Assembly (NCBI GenBank): GCA_002869385.1
Contig: PKTB01000017.1
Coordinates: forward strand, 123,743 to 187,742
Length of the DNA stretch: 64,000 nucleotides
DNA from: Marinilabiliales bacterium
GTDB taxonomy: Bacteria; Bacteroidota; Bacteroidia; Bacteroidales; ML635J-15
Direction: 5' to 3'
Both the position numbers and the translations under genes were made by a program. The notes under the pieces are model-generated. The model made no database searches, was not told where the DNA came from, and saw only the letters and a list, made by a program, of their open reading frames with translations. Within the stretch, counting starts at the first letter, position 1; the number at the start of each line of letters is the position of its first letter. Below are positions 50,372-59,514 of this stretch, piece by piece.

Positions 50372-50405
50372 CCGGTGATAGGATATTCTCCTTCACCGGT
50401 TCTTT
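50372..50405 (+). terminator. Hairpin after the sigma factor gene
   Basis: CCGGTGA / TCACCGG (7 bp) around a 14-nt loop, followed by TTCTTTAT. A modest terminator 27 nt after the sigma factor stop. Confidence 0.6.
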
Positions 50406-50472
50406 ATAATACAATTTGTTTTGGCATAGTTTTTATAATATCTTTGTAATAACATGTAATAAATCAAACAAA

Positions 50473-50901
50473 ATGAAAAAAACAATATTATTATTAGCAA
50501 TTACGCTAAGCATTTTAGCAGCATCAAACACCAATTTAAAAGCACAGGCAACCCCCGAAGAATTAATGGATGCATTCTTTACTATCTTCGATGAAGATGT
50601 AAATCAGGCTGTTGATTATCTATTTGAAACAAACCCACTTATTGATGGCGACCAAGATGGAATAAAAGCTATTAAAGAAAGACTGGAACTATCACGTAAG
50701 CTGCTTGGCAATTATTATGGTGCAGAGATTGTAAGCAAATACTACGCAGGAGACTCCTATGCTAAATATATCTATAGTCTAAAATATGATCGACAACCTG
50801 TAAAACTTGTTGTTGTTCTATATAAACCAAATCAAGATTGGAAAGTACAAAATATAAATTTTGTTGATGATATTGAAACTGAATTTATTTTAGTTGAATA
50901 A
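50473..50901 (+). CDS. Hypothetical exported protein, NTF2-like pattern
   Basis: A 142-residue protein with a signal peptide (MKKTILLLAITLSILAASNT, cleavage after LKAQA) and a mature part with the alternation of helices and strands of NTF2-like proteins (TPEELMDAFFTIFDEDVNQA; YAKYIYSLKYDRQPVKLVVV; DWKVQNINFVDD). No ligand can be predicted. The start Met precedes the Lys-Lys of the signal peptide; the longer frame is rejected. Confidence 0.75.
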   Translation: MKKTILLLAITLSILAASNTNLKAQATPEELMDAFFTIFDEDVNQAVDYLFETNPLIDGDQDGIKAIKERLELSRKLLGNYYGAEIVSKYYAGDSYAKYIYSLKYDRQPVKLVVVLYKPNQDWKVQNINFVDDIETEFILVE

Positions 50902-50912
50902 TCAGTTTTCAA

Positions 50913-51425
50913 CTATTTAAACTGTTGCACAAAAAGGTGCATCATATTTTCATTAACTTCTTCAATATAATAGACTCCCATTTCTCTAATATCAGGATTT
51001 AAAAGATTATTCCTATGACCTCTGTCAGGAACACCATGATCGATTAACAAATCAATAATTGCATAACGTACATACTCATTACCATATTGAATATTTTCTG
51101 CATAAGGAGCATCCGAATGTTGAAATTTTCCTGTTCTTTTTAAAAATTTTGCATGTTTTTTACATGACTCATATAATACTTCAGAGTATTTCAATTCAGG
51201 AAGTGGTTCTAAATTTTCTAAAATTTCAATTAATTCTTGTGCTGTTTTTCTTTCAGCAGCTCCAGAATCCCAGTAATCCAAAAAATTATCGATATACTGA
51301 ACATAAGATGAAGGGTCTGTTCTTACAAGATTTATTTCATCAAGGACTTCTTGTTCAACAGTGCTTAACTGTGAGAATCCAAGAAAACTTGAGAAGATAA
51401 AGGCAATTATCAATAGATTTTTCAT
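50913..51425 (-). CDS. CAP-domain (SCP/PR-1) secreted protein
   Basis: A 170-residue exported CAP-superfamily protein: signal peptide (LLIIAFIFSSFLGFSQ), VLDEINLVRTDPSSYVQYI, SCKKHAKFLKRTGKFQHSDA and the CAP signature GHRNNLLNPDIREMGVYYI, with the conserved His and Glu residues. Function in bacteria is largely unknown (lipid or protein binding). The start is taken at MKNLL (51425); an in-frame Met lies two codons upstream. Confidence 0.9.
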   Translation of the reverse strand: MKNLLIIAFIFSSFLGFSQLSTVEQEVLDEINLVRTDPSSYVQYIDNFLDYWDSGAAERKTAQELIEILENLEPLPELKYSEVLYESCKKHAKFLKRTGKFQHSDAPYAENIQYGNEYVRYAIIDLLIDHGVPDRGHRNNLLNPDIREMGVYYIEEVNENMMHLFVQQFK

Positions 51426-51456
51426 AATCATTTTTTATTAAAACGATTAATCAACT

Positions 51457-51981
51457 TCAAAAATTATGCAATTCTTCCTCTAAAATCTGATTATAATTTT
51501 TTTTGGCATTTTCACTAAAACAAACAAAGATTACTTCCATAGGAAATTCTGCATTCTTCAGAAACTCTATTGTTGTTGATATTGCAATTTTAGTTGCCTT
51601 ATCAACAGGGTATCTATAAACACCGGTACTTATTGCCGGAAAAGCTATTGATTTTACATCTTCCTCTGCAGCAATTTTTAAAGAATTTAAATAACATGAA
51701 CGAAGCATGGCTTCTTCATTGTTTTGCCCTCCATACCATACGGGACCTACAGTATGAATAACAAATTTTGCAGGCAAGTTATATCCATTAGTTACTTTTG
51801 CCTGCCCTGTAGCACAGCCATTTAATCCTCTACATTCATCTAAAAGACCTGGGCCTGCAGCTCTGTGAATTGCTCCATCTACTCCCCCCCCACCAAGTAG
51901 TTAATTATTTGCTGCATTAACAATAGCATCCACATTTAAAGTAGTTATATCTGCTTTTATTACACTAATTAGATTTTTCAT
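51457..51981 (-). pseudogene. Macrodomain (O-acetyl-ADP-ribose deacetylase-like), in-frame TAA
   Basis: A full-length single macrodomain of 174 codons that hydrolyses O-acetyl-ADP-ribose or removes ADP-ribose. Seen: ISVIKADITTLNVDAIVNAA, the [20 protein letters not shown] ligand loop, [17 protein letters not shown], and [22 protein letters not shown] at 51901-51903 (codon 27) stands between NAANN and LLGGGG. The family there has NAANSSLLGGGG, so this is most simply TCA to TAA at the second Ser. A run of eight G follows. Without bypass only the C-terminal fragment from 51777 could be made, lacking the first binding loop. Confidence 0.92.
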
Positions 51982-52102
51982 ATTTCAACATTTATTCAAA
52001 ATTAGTTAAATTATAAAAACAAATGAAATCTAAAGTTTTTTGCTGAATAATCGAGTTTGGATTATTTTTTGTAATATTTAAAAAAATTTAAAACAAACAA
52101 TT

Positions 52103-52534
52103 ATGAAGAATACTTTAAAATTTTTGCTTATTGCACTTATTATGTTTTCTTTTAGTGCTGTTAAAGCTCAAAAAGAAGTTGGTATTTGGAAAACTATCGA
52201 CGATGAAACAAATAAACCAAAATCCTATGTAGAACTATACATTAAGAATGGTAAACTTTATGGAAAAGTTGTCAAACTTTTAAATAATGATGAAGAAAAT
52301 CCATTATGCGAAGAATGTGAAGGAAATTTGCATAATCAACCAATAATCGGGATGCAAATTGTAAATGGTTTAACTAAACGTAAATCAGATTGGTACAAAA
52401 AGCTTGGTATTTTAGATCCCGCAAATGGTAAAGTATATGATTGTAAAATGTGGCTTGAAGATGAAAATACTCTAAATGTCAGAGGCTTTATGGGGCCATT
52501 TTATCGCACTCAAACCTGGTATAGAGTAGAATAA
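52103..52534 (+). CDS. DUF2147 exported protein
   Basis: A 143-residue exported protein: signal peptide (LKFLLIALIMFSFSAVKAQ) and a DUF2147 domain (VGIWKTIDDETNKPKSYVEL, YGKVVKLL, PLCEECEG, GMQIVNGLTKRKSDWYKKLG, GKVYDCKMWLEDENTLNVRG, FYRTQTWYRV). The fold resembles a lipocalin-like barrel. Family function is unknown. The stop adjoins the convergent O-methyltransferase gene. Confidence 0.92.
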   Translation: MKNTLKFLLIALIMFSFSAVKAQKEVGIWKTIDDETNKPKSYVELYIKNGKLYGKVVKLLNNDEENPLCEECEGNLHNQPIIGMQIVNGLTKRKSDWYKKLGILDPANGKVYDCKMWLEDENTLNVRGFMGPFYRTQTWYRVE

Positions 52535-53176
52535 TTATATTTTTTGTAAAAGCATTAGGCCATCACGTAAAGGAAGTATTATCTTTCTTACATGATGGTC
52601 TTCTTTTATATACTCATTAAATTTTATTATCACTTTTGTCATAAAATCATTTGAAACAACAGGCTTAAATATTTTATCATCCCAAAGAACATTATCAGCA
52701 ATAATTAAACCTTTGGATTTTACTTTCTGCAAGATCATTTTATAATAATCGAGATATTCCCTTTTATCACCATCAATAAATACAAAATCATATTCCTCTT
52801 TTAGTGCAGGTATAACTTTCTTTGCATCGCCTGTAATTGATTCAATTTTATCACCAATACCACTTAAAGCTATATACTTTGAGGACAACCACTCAATTTC
52901 ATCATTTCTTTCTATCGTAGTTATCTTACCACCATGTTCCAATGCACGTGCCATACAAATGGTAGCATAAGCTGAAAAGGTTCCTATTTCTAAAATACTT
53001 TTTGCATTTGTTAGCTTGATTAAAAAACTTAAAAATACAGACTGATGCCACCCTGAGAGCATTCTGGGATGTAATTGTGTTTGATGAGTCTCACGCTCTA
53101 ATGCACTGAGAAGTTCATCTTGTTCACCAGAAAATGAATCAATATAAAGATCACGTATTTTATCAATATTATTCAT
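52535..53176 (-). CDS. SAM-dependent O-methyltransferase (CCoAOMT-like)
   Basis: A 213-residue class I methyltransferase of the caffeoyl-CoA/catechol O-methyltransferase family. SAM motif I is ILEIGTFSAYATICMARAL with the acidic residue in TTIERNDE; the metal ligands are in YDFVFIDGDKREYLDYY and IIADNVLW. The substrate in bacteria is not known. It starts 1 nt after the M16 protease stop, so the pair is co-translated. Confidence 0.92.
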   Translation of the reverse strand: MNNIDKIRDLYIDSFSGEQDELLSALERETHQTQLHPRMLSGWHQSVFLSFLIKLTNAKSILEIGTFSAYATICMARALEHGGKITTIERNDEIEWLSSKYIALSGIGDKIESITGDAKKVIPALKEEYDFVFIDGDKREYLDYYKMILQKVKSKGLIIADNVLWDDKIFKPVVSNDFMTKVIIKFNEYIKEDHHVRKIILPLRDGLMLLQKI

Positions 53177-53177
53177 A

Positions 53178-54395
53178 TTAATAATAGATTAAACTTGAGA
53201 ACTTCTCTCTTTCTAAAATTTCATTAGCTACCTCAAGTAACTGCTCTGCACTAACTGACTCAACCTTTCCTATTGTCTGTTTAAGTGTTTCAACCTGATT
53301 ATAAATTAAATATGACTTACCCATGGTAAGCAACATATTTGAGTGTATCTCGCTACCAATCGCAATTTGTCCGATAAGCTGTTTTTTCGCTTTTGCCAAT
53401 TGCAAAGGCCCTAACTTTTTTGATTTTAATAATTCGAACTCTTTAAATATAAGTTCTATTGCATAATCAATATTTTCTTTATCAGAACCAAAATATATAT
53501 TAAAGTTTCCGGTGTCCTCATAAGGAGAGTAATTAGATTCAATATTATATGATATTCCCCTTTTCTCTCTTAAAAGCATATTTAACCTAGAGTTCATACC
53601 TGGCCCGGCAAGGATGTTTGACAATAAAAATAAAGGTAGTCTTTTGGAGTCATTAAATGAATAAGCGTATGTTCCTAATATTGCATGTGCCTGATGAGTA
53701 TTTTTTCGCACTCGTTTATTTTCAACAATAGGCGTATTAAATATTCTTCTATTATATTTTCTATAATTTGCTTCAATTACCCCAAAATACTTATTACTTA
53801 GCCTTATTAGCTTATCAAATTTTATGTTACCTATTGAACAAAAAACCATCTGGTCAGTATTATATTTCTCAGAAATAAAGTCTTTTATATTAGTACCATT
53901 ATATTTTAGCAAACTCTTTTTGTCACCAAGAATATTTCTTCCAAGAGGATGATTAGGATATATTAGGTCTTCAAAATCGTCAAAAACTAATTCAGCAGGA
54001 CTATCTTTATAAGAGTTTATCTCATCAATTATGACTTCCTTTTCTTTTTCAATTTCCTTATCAGGAAACGTTGAGTTAAAGAGAACATCGCTAATAAGCT
54101 CCATTGCTCTTTCATAAAACTCATGTAAAAAACTAGCACTTATGCATGTTTCCTCTTTAGTGGTATAAGCATCTATTTCACCTCCTACATCTTCCATTCT
54201 GCTCAAAACATGAAATGCACGGCGTTTTTTTGTGCCTTTAAACAGCATGTGTTCTGTTAAATGTGCTATCCCAAATTGATTATCCGATTCATCACGAGTT
54301 CCGGTATTAATAATAATCCCACAGTGGGCAACATCAGAGTCGACACACTTATGTATTATCCTTATACCGTTATCTAACAAAGCCGTCTTATACAT
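53178..54395 (-). CDS. M16 family zinc peptidase
   Basis: A 405-residue peptidase related to PqqL/mitochondrial processing peptidase. The inverted zinc motif is HLTEHMLFKG (HxxEH) with the third ligand Glu in EVIIDEINSY, about 75 residues later. A second M16 domain follows with RGISYNIESNYSPYEDTG carrying the substrate Arg/Tyr motif. The start MYKTALLDNGIRII (54395) is typical for the family; the upstream 32-residue extension of the frame is rejected. There is no signal peptide, so it is cytosolic. Confidence 0.93.
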   Translation of the reverse strand: MYKTALLDNGIRIIHKCVDSDVAHCGIIINTGTRDESDNQFGIAHLTEHMLFKGTKKRRAFHVLSRMEDVGGEIDAYTTKEETCISASFLHEFYERAMELISDVLFNSTFPDKEIEKEKEVIIDEINSYKDSPAELVFDDFEDLIYPNHPLGRNILGDKKSLLKYNGTNIKDFISEKYNTDQMVFCSIGNIKFDKLIRLSNKYFGVIEANYRKYNRRIFNTPIVENKRVRKNTHQAHAILGTYAYSFNDSKRLPLFLLSNILAGPGMNSRLNMLLREKRGISYNIESNYSPYEDTGNFNIYFGSDKENIDYAIELIFKEFELLKSKKLGPLQLAKAKKQLIGQIAIGSEIHSNMLLTMGKSYLIYNQVETLKQTIGKVESVSAEQLLEVANEILEREKFSSLIYY

Positions 54396-54556
54396 AAATA
54401 AGTTTTTTGCAAAAGTAAAGCTTTTAAAACAATTTATGATTAGAAAAACTATTTTTTGATTAGAATGATTTTCTAATTTCTTTGGAAGCAAGAGGCCTGA
54501 AAATCAGTACGTAAAGAAATTAAATCATTTTTGATTTATTTTTTTATCAATATTTT

Positions 54557-54587
54557 TTTGCAGAAATAAAAAATTGATTTACATTTG
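54557..54587 (+). promoter_or_regulatory. Promoter of tRNA-Phe
   Basis: TTTG at 54557-54560 and TACATTTG at 54580-54587, with 19 nt between, match the Bacteroidota -33/-7 consensus very well. The tRNA begins 16 nt further on. Confidence 0.85.
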
Positions 54588-54602
54588 CAGTCCTTAAAAC
54601 AA

Positions 54603-54675
54603 GGTACCATAGCTCAGTTGGTAGAGCACAGGACTGAAAATCCTGGTGTCCCTAGTTCGACCCTAGGTGGTACCA
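54603..54675 (+). tRNA. tRNA-Phe (anticodon GAA)
   Basis: Acceptor GGTACCA / TGGTACC, D arm GCTC/GAGC, anticodon stem CAGGA/TCCTG with loop CTGAAAA (GAA), T stem CCTAG/CTAGG with TTCGACC loop. Discriminator A; CCA not encoded. All stems pair perfectly. Confidence 0.97.
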
Positions 54676-54676
54676 C

Positions 54677-54703
54677 AGCCCCTCCGAAAAGAGGGGCTTT
54701 TTT
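54677..54703 (+). terminator. Terminator of tRNA-Phe
   Basis: An 8-bp stem AGCCCCTC / GAGGGGCT, CGAAAA loop, then six T's starting right after the tRNA. Confidence 0.92.
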
Positions 54704-54735
54704 ATTTCCAAAGTTCTTTTGTTCATATAATAAAT

Positions 54736-57018
54736 CTACATATTTATTAAAGGTAAGTTGAGTTCCAAACCAACTTCAAGTTTTGGGACTCTCACATTTC
54801 CAGATTTATTAATATCTGTAATACGGTACTGACCATAAATAACTAATATTCCATGACCAAGTTTAGCCCTTAATCCCCAATTCCACTTATTAAAATCCTG
54901 ATAATTCATGACAATTTCATTTGTCAAACCGGTATCATAAGTAATATATTGATTATTAGAATAAGCTCTTATCATACTTCCGTAAATACCTAAGTCTAAA
55001 TATGTTCCGAATCCAGTCATTGCTCCAGGAACAAATCTAAATCTTTGAAAAAACTCAAGGTTTATAGATTTAAATTGGTTATATGCATCCAGTTCTGTTA
55101 TATTACTGAAAATAGAAGCTTGATTATAAAAACATCTATCACGACTAAAGTCAAAACTAAAGCCAATTCTGTATACCTTTGTAATATTATGAATGTATTT
55201 TAACCCATATTTAAACGAACGCGATTTGCCAACTTTATAGTCCAATGAGCCTTCAAATGGCGGAGTAATGAAGCCTAGCGACACATACGGCATAATATAG
55301 AATTTAGAATTAACTCCAAAGGCAGAAGCTTTATCATATTCAACATCCATCTCATAAATCATAAAATGCTCGTCAGTTTCAACATAATCAGGATAATAAA
55401 TATCATAATCGTCATATTCATCAGACTCTTCATATTCACCATTTTCGAGTTTAAATTCTTCCATATATCCATTTGAGAAAACTCTAAGCACTTTATTGCC
55501 ATATAGAGCCTCTTTCTCAATAGTAATTTCATCACCTGAACTCATCCAATATTCACTCTGAGCATAATATACTAATGTCCCATCACTGTTTTCAATATTA
55601 TAAAGAACTAAAATATTTTCATATTTATCTCTATCAGAGACCCTGATTATTATATCGTTATCATTTTCAATTAATTCAAATACTGATTCGGGACTTGTTT
55701 TATTTTTACCAGTAAAATATCCAGCTTGAGGCACTCCATATCCAACTGCATAATCATAATATGGATATAAGTTTGCTGACTTTTCAATTTCTGTTTTTAA
55801 TTCCATTGCACTTAGGTCTCTGTTTGTTTGCCATGCTGTAGCAACAAATCCAGCTGCAAGTGGACTAGCAAAAGATGTTCCAAATGCAGAACTATAATGG
55901 TTCCCAGGCTTTGCAACATTTGCTTCTCCCCATGCTGATACATTAGGTTTCATCCTACCATCTGCAGTTGGACCGTAAGATGAAAAGTCAATGTGATAAC
56001 CTGTATATTGGTCAACGCCCCCAATAGTTAATATACTATCAGCATCAGCAGGTGCCCCAAGTGTTACCCAAGAGCCATCATCACCCTCATTACCCATAGC
56101 ATTACAAACTAAAATACCTTTTGAAGCCGCCATATTTGCTGCTCTGGTAACAAGACATGATTCCCCATCCATATCTTCCGGGTCGTGTCTATCAGCACCA
56201 TAGCCCAAGCTACTATTTATAACATCTGCACCATTCTTATCAGCCCATTCAACTGCCATCATCCAATATACTTCCTCTTTAGCAGGCTCCGGATTTACCT
56301 CGGTACGTGCCAATAAAAATGTACTTCCTGTTGCAAGCCCCATTTTATTACCGTTCCAATCCATACCGGCAATACAACTTAATACCATAGTACCATGACT
56401 ATTCCAGCCATAAACATCTTCTTGTTTTTTAGGGAAATTATATGTTTTTATTATTTGATTGTTATCACGCAAATGAGCAAAAGCATCGTGAGTATCCACA
56501 TCAGGAAAACCTCCATCAAATACAGCTATCCTAATACCTTTCCCATCAAAATTATTTTTTACAAATTCCTCTCCTTGCATTGCTCTTAATTGGGGTTGAA
56601 TACCATCTTTATATGCTGTATTAAATAAGATATCAAAATCTTCTTTTACCTCATACTCACAATACACAGGTTCCGATTTTATTTGTACCACTTTTAAAAC
56701 ATAGTCAAATTCCAAAATTTGAGAAATTGCATCTTCACTTGCTGTTACTGCAATAGCATTAAACCATCTGGTTTCACCAATATACTCATCTGCAAGTTCA
56801 TTAACTGAGTATTTATAGTCTTCATTTATTGGATAATCACTAATATCGTAAAGTGATATGTTTTGTGCTTGCCGCCTCTCTATTGCTTTACTATCAAAAT
56901 AAGAGTAAGGGTCAAATTTTGTATTAATTTTATCTGTAAAATAGACCCAGTAGTACTCCTGAGCAATAGTAGCAATACTAATGATTAGTAATGTAAATAA
57001 AATAGTGGTTTTTTTCAT
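54736..57018 (-). CDS. Subtilisin-like serine protease fused to a C-terminal outer-membrane beta-barrel
   Basis: A 760-residue exported protein. Signal peptide (TILFTLLIISIATIAQ), an inhibitor/propeptide-like region, then an S8 peptidase with catalytic Asp168 (IAVFDGGFPD), His208 (WNSHGTMV) and Ser382 (FGTSFASPLAAG), plus the oxyanion Asn in AMGNEGDDG. After an acidic Asp/Tyr-rich linker (EESDEYDDYDIYYPDYVETD, about residues 535-555) the last 190 residues have alternating beta strands typical of a small outer-membrane barrel (RSFKYGLKYIHNITKVYRIG, SINLEFFQRFRFV, GLRAKLGHGILVIYGQYRIT, LEVGLELNLPLI). Most Bacteroidota subtilases end in a T9SS domain instead. The frame is intact. The start is the Met of MKKTT, not the longer frame. 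Confidence 0.88.
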   Translation of the reverse strand: MKKTTILFTLLIISIATIAQEYYWVYFTDKINTKFDPYSYFDSKAIERRQAQNISLYDISDYPINEDYKYSVNELADEYIGETRWFNAIAVTASEDAISQILEFDYVLKVVQIKSEPVYCEYEVKEDFDILFNTAYKDGIQPQLRAMQGEEFVKNNFDGKGIRIAVFDGGFPDVDTHDAFAHLRDNNQIIKTYNFPKKQEDVYGWNSHGTMVLSCIAGMDWNGNKMGLATGSTFLLARTEVNPEPAKEEVYWMMAVEWADKNGADVINSSLGYGADRHDPEDMDGESCLVTRAANMAASKGILVCNAMGNEGDDGSWVTLGAPADADSILTIGGVDQYTGYHIDFSSYGPTADGRMKPNVSAWGEANVAKPGNHYSSAFGTSFASPLAAGFVATAWQTNRDLSAMELKTEIEKSANLYPYYDYAVGYGVPQAGYFTGKNKTSPESVFELIENDNDIIIRVSDRDKYENILVLYNIENSDGTLVYYAQSEYWMSSGDEITIEKEALYGNKVLRVFSNGYMEEFKLENGEYEESDEYDDYDIYYPDYVETDEHFMIYEMDVEYDKASAFGVNSKFYIMPYVSLGFITPPFEGSLDYKVGKSRSFKYGLKYIHNITKVYRIGFSFDFSRDRCFYNQASIFSNITELDAYNQFKSINLEFFQRFRFVPGAMTGFGTYLDLGIYGSMIRAYSNNQYITYDTGLTNEIVMNYQDFNKWNWGLRAKLGHGILVIYGQYRITDINKSGNVRVPKLEVGLELNLPLINM

Positions 57019-57084
57019 AATATTATTGAATTGATGGAATATCAAATTTACAATAATATTGATAATATGATGCAGAATAACTGT

Positions 57085-57114
57085 TAAAAAATAAAAAGCC
57101 GGATAAACCGGCTT
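57085..57114 (-). terminator. Terminator of prfA
   Basis: A 7-bp stem AAGCCGG / CCGGCTT with a TTTAT-type loop; on the minus strand it is followed by TTTATTTTTT. It lies 6 nt after the prfA stop. Confidence 0.88.
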
Positions 57115-57119
57115 ATAAT

Positions 57120-58208
57120 TTATTCATCATTTGATTCTTTTAACCTTTCGGCATTTTCTGCCATAATAAGCTGATCAATAACGTCCTGGATATCCCCTAA
57201 CATAAAATTTTGTAAATTATATGATGTAAAATTTATCCTATGATCAGTCATCCTTCCTTGTTGAAAATTATATGTGCGAATTTTTGCGGATCTATCACCT
57301 GTTGAAACCATTGTCTTACGTTTACTTGAAATATCATCCATATACTTTTGATATTCCAAATTATAAAGTCTAGTTCTAAGTTCTTTCATTGCTGAATCTA
57401 AATTCTTCAATTTTGATTTTTCATCCTGACAAGTTACAACTATTCCAGTAGGTATATTGGTCAACCTAATTGCAGAATAAGTTGTATTTACTGACTGTCC
57501 ACCAGGACCTGATGAACAATACTCGTCACGCTTTATATCAGCCGGATTTAATTCAACATCAAACTCATCAGCTTCAGGCAATACTGCTACTGATGCAGCG
57601 CTTGTATGCACTCTACCCTGTGTCTCGGTTTGAGGAACTCTCTGAACACGATGAACTCCTGATTCATATTTAAGAATCCCATAGACGCCATTTCCGGTAA
57701 CATTAAGGACAATCTCTTTATATCCTCCTTGTGTACCTTCTGTAGCACTTGTAACTTCAGTTTTCCATCCTTTTGAATCAGAATACTTCACATACATTCT
57801 CATTAACTCACCTGCAAATAAACTTGCTTCATCACCACCTGTTCCTGCTCTAATCTCTAGAATTGCATTCTTCTCATCTTCGGGGTCTTTAGGAATCAAT
57901 AAAAGCTTTATCTTTTCTTCCATAGGTTCAACCTTAGGTTGAAGTTCATCAAGCTCCATTTTGGCCATTTCTCTCATCTCTTCGTCTTTCTCCGTTGCTA
58001 AAATACTTTTAGCATCTTCGATATTTGAAATAATGAGCTTATACTCTTCGTATGATTCAATAATATGTTGTAATTCCTTGTATTCCTTATTTAATTTAAT
58101 GTATTTATCCATATCGGATATTACAGAAGGATCAATAAGCAAGTTTCCAACTTCCTTAAATCTGGCTTTTACACCCTCCAATCTATCCATTATTAAATTA
58201 CTTGCCAT
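57120..58208 (-). CDS. prfA: Peptide chain release factor 1
   Basis: A 362-residue class I release factor recognising UAA and UAG. The GGQ motif is in SSGPGGQSVNTTYSAIRL. The stop-recognition region has the tripeptide PQTETQGRVHTSAA context: the PxT motif (PQT) appears at the RF1-type position. Coiled domain 1 is at the N-terminus (LIDPSVISDMDKYIKLNKEY). It is 11 nt downstream of purM, the usual order in Bacteroidales. The factor is intact, relevant to the many in-frame stop codons nearby. Confidence 0.96.
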   Translation of the reverse strand: MASNLIMDRLEGVKARFKEVGNLLIDPSVISDMDKYIKLNKEYKELQHIIESYEEYKLIISNIEDAKSILATEKDEEMREMAKMELDELQPKVEPMEEKIKLLLIPKDPEDEKNAILEIRAGTGGDEASLFAGELMRMYVKYSDSKGWKTEVTSATEGTQGGYKEIVLNVTGNGVYGILKYESGVHRVQRVPQTETQGRVHTSAASVAVLPEADEFDVELNPADIKRDEYCSSGPGGQSVNTTYSAIRLTNIPTGIVVTCQDEKSKLKNLDSAMKELRTRLYNLEYQKYMDDISSKRKTMVSTGDRSAKIRTYNFQQGRMTDHRINFTSYNLQNFMLGDIQDVIDQLIMAENAERLKESNDE

Positions 58209-58219
58209 ATAATTATATA

Positions 58220-59392
58220 TTATTCGTAAATAAATTCACCTTTTTCTGATTTGATTGTCAATTTCTTATTATCAGATTTTTCACATCTTCCTATAATCTT
58301 CGCATCAACTCCGAAACTCTTGCTAATTTCAATAATTTCTGTAGCTATTTGCTGATTTGTATATATCTCCATTCTGTGTCCCATATTAAAGACCTTATAC
58401 ATCTCTTTCCAATCTGTTCCACTCTCACTCTGAATCATTCTAAAAAGTTCGGGAATATCAAACATATTATCTTTAATAATATGAAGATTGTCAACAAAAT
58501 TAAGAACTTTTGTTTGAGCCCCCCCACTGCAATGAATAATCCCATTAATTTGGTTTCTATATTTCTCCAGTACTTTTTTAATTACCGGTGCATAGGTTCT
58601 TGTTGGAGAGAGAACTAATTTCCCTGCTTCAATACCAGACTCATTTGTAGACTGTGTCAAATCATATGTTCCGGTATAAACAAATTCATCAGGGATATTA
58701 GTATCAAAGCTTTCAGGGTATTTATCTATCAATTTTTTATTAAACACATCATGACGAGCAGATGTTAAACCATTACTCCCCATACCTCCATTAAAATCAG
58801 TTTCGTAATTCGCCTTACCATATGATGATAAACCAATAATTACGTCACCAGAAGCAATCTTTTCATTTGTGATAACATCTTCTCTTTTCATCCGACAAGT
58901 AACTGTAGAATCAACTATTATTGTTCGAACAAGATCTCCCACATCTGCAGTTTCACCTCCGGTAAGATGAATATTTACACCCATTTCTCGCATCTCTTCA
59001 CAAAACTCATCAGTGCCTTTGATTATTGCAGAAATTACTTCGCCAGGTATCAGGCTTTTGTTTCTTCCAATTGTTGATGAAAGTAAAATATTATCAGTTG
59101 CACCTACACACAAAAGGTCATCAATATTCATTACTATTGCATCAATTGCAATACCTTTCCAAACAGATAAATCACCTGTTTCTTTCCAATACATATATGC
59201 TAATGATGATTTAGTTCCTGCCCCATCAGCATGCATAATATTACAATACTCTGGATCATTACCTAAAATATCAGGAATAATTTTACAAAATGCTTTAGGG
59301 AAAAGGCCTTTATCGATATCTTTTATAGCATTATGAACATCTTCTTTCGAAGCTGATACTCCTCTTGCATTATATCTTGAACTATCTGTCAT
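58220..59392 (-). CDS. purM: Phosphoribosylformylglycinamidine cyclo-ligase (AIR synthase)
   Basis: A 390-residue enzyme of purine synthesis converting FGAM to AIR with ATP. Bacteroidota-type sequence: SRYNARGVSASKEDVHNAI, HADGAGTKSSLAYMYW, IAIDAIVMNIDDLLCVGATD, HLTGGETADVGDLVRT, GLSSYGKANYET and FNMGHRMEIY. A TATTTTTG element (complement of 59403-59410) lies 10 nt before the ATG, so the leader is very short. Co-transcribed with prfA. Confidence 0.95.
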   Translation of the reverse strand: MTDSSRYNARGVSASKEDVHNAIKDIDKGLFPKAFCKIIPDILGNDPEYCNIMHADGAGTKSSLAYMYWKETGDLSVWKGIAIDAIVMNIDDLLCVGATDNILLSSTIGRNKSLIPGEVISAIIKGTDEFCEEMREMGVNIHLTGGETADVGDLVRTIIVDSTVTCRMKREDVITNEKIASGDVIIGLSSYGKANYETDFNGGMGSNGLTSARHDVFNKKLIDKYPESFDTNIPDEFVYTGTYDLTQSTNESGIEAGKLVLSPTRTYAPVIKKVLEKYRNQINGIIHCSGGAQTKVLNFVDNLHIIKDNMFDIPELFRMIQSESGTDWKEMYKVFNMGHRMEIYTNQQIATEIIEISKSFGVDAKIIGRCEKSDNKKLTIKSEKGEFIYE

Positions 59393-59461
59393 TTTTTGCG
59401 CACAAAAATAATTAAAATTATCATGTCTTAGGAAAATACTAACTAGTTTTTAAACAGCATA

Positions 59462-59497
59462 TAAAAATAAAGCAGCAGCCCAAAGGACCGCTGCCAA
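59462..59497 (-). terminator. Terminator of the OmpA/PD40 gene
   Basis: A 10-bp stem with two wobble pairs (GCAGCGGTCC / GGGCTGCTGC read on the minus strand), TTT loop and TTTATTTTTAT tail, 18 nt after the stop at 59515. Confidence 0.8.
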
Positions 59498-59514
59498 TTT
59501 TATATTTGCTTAAG

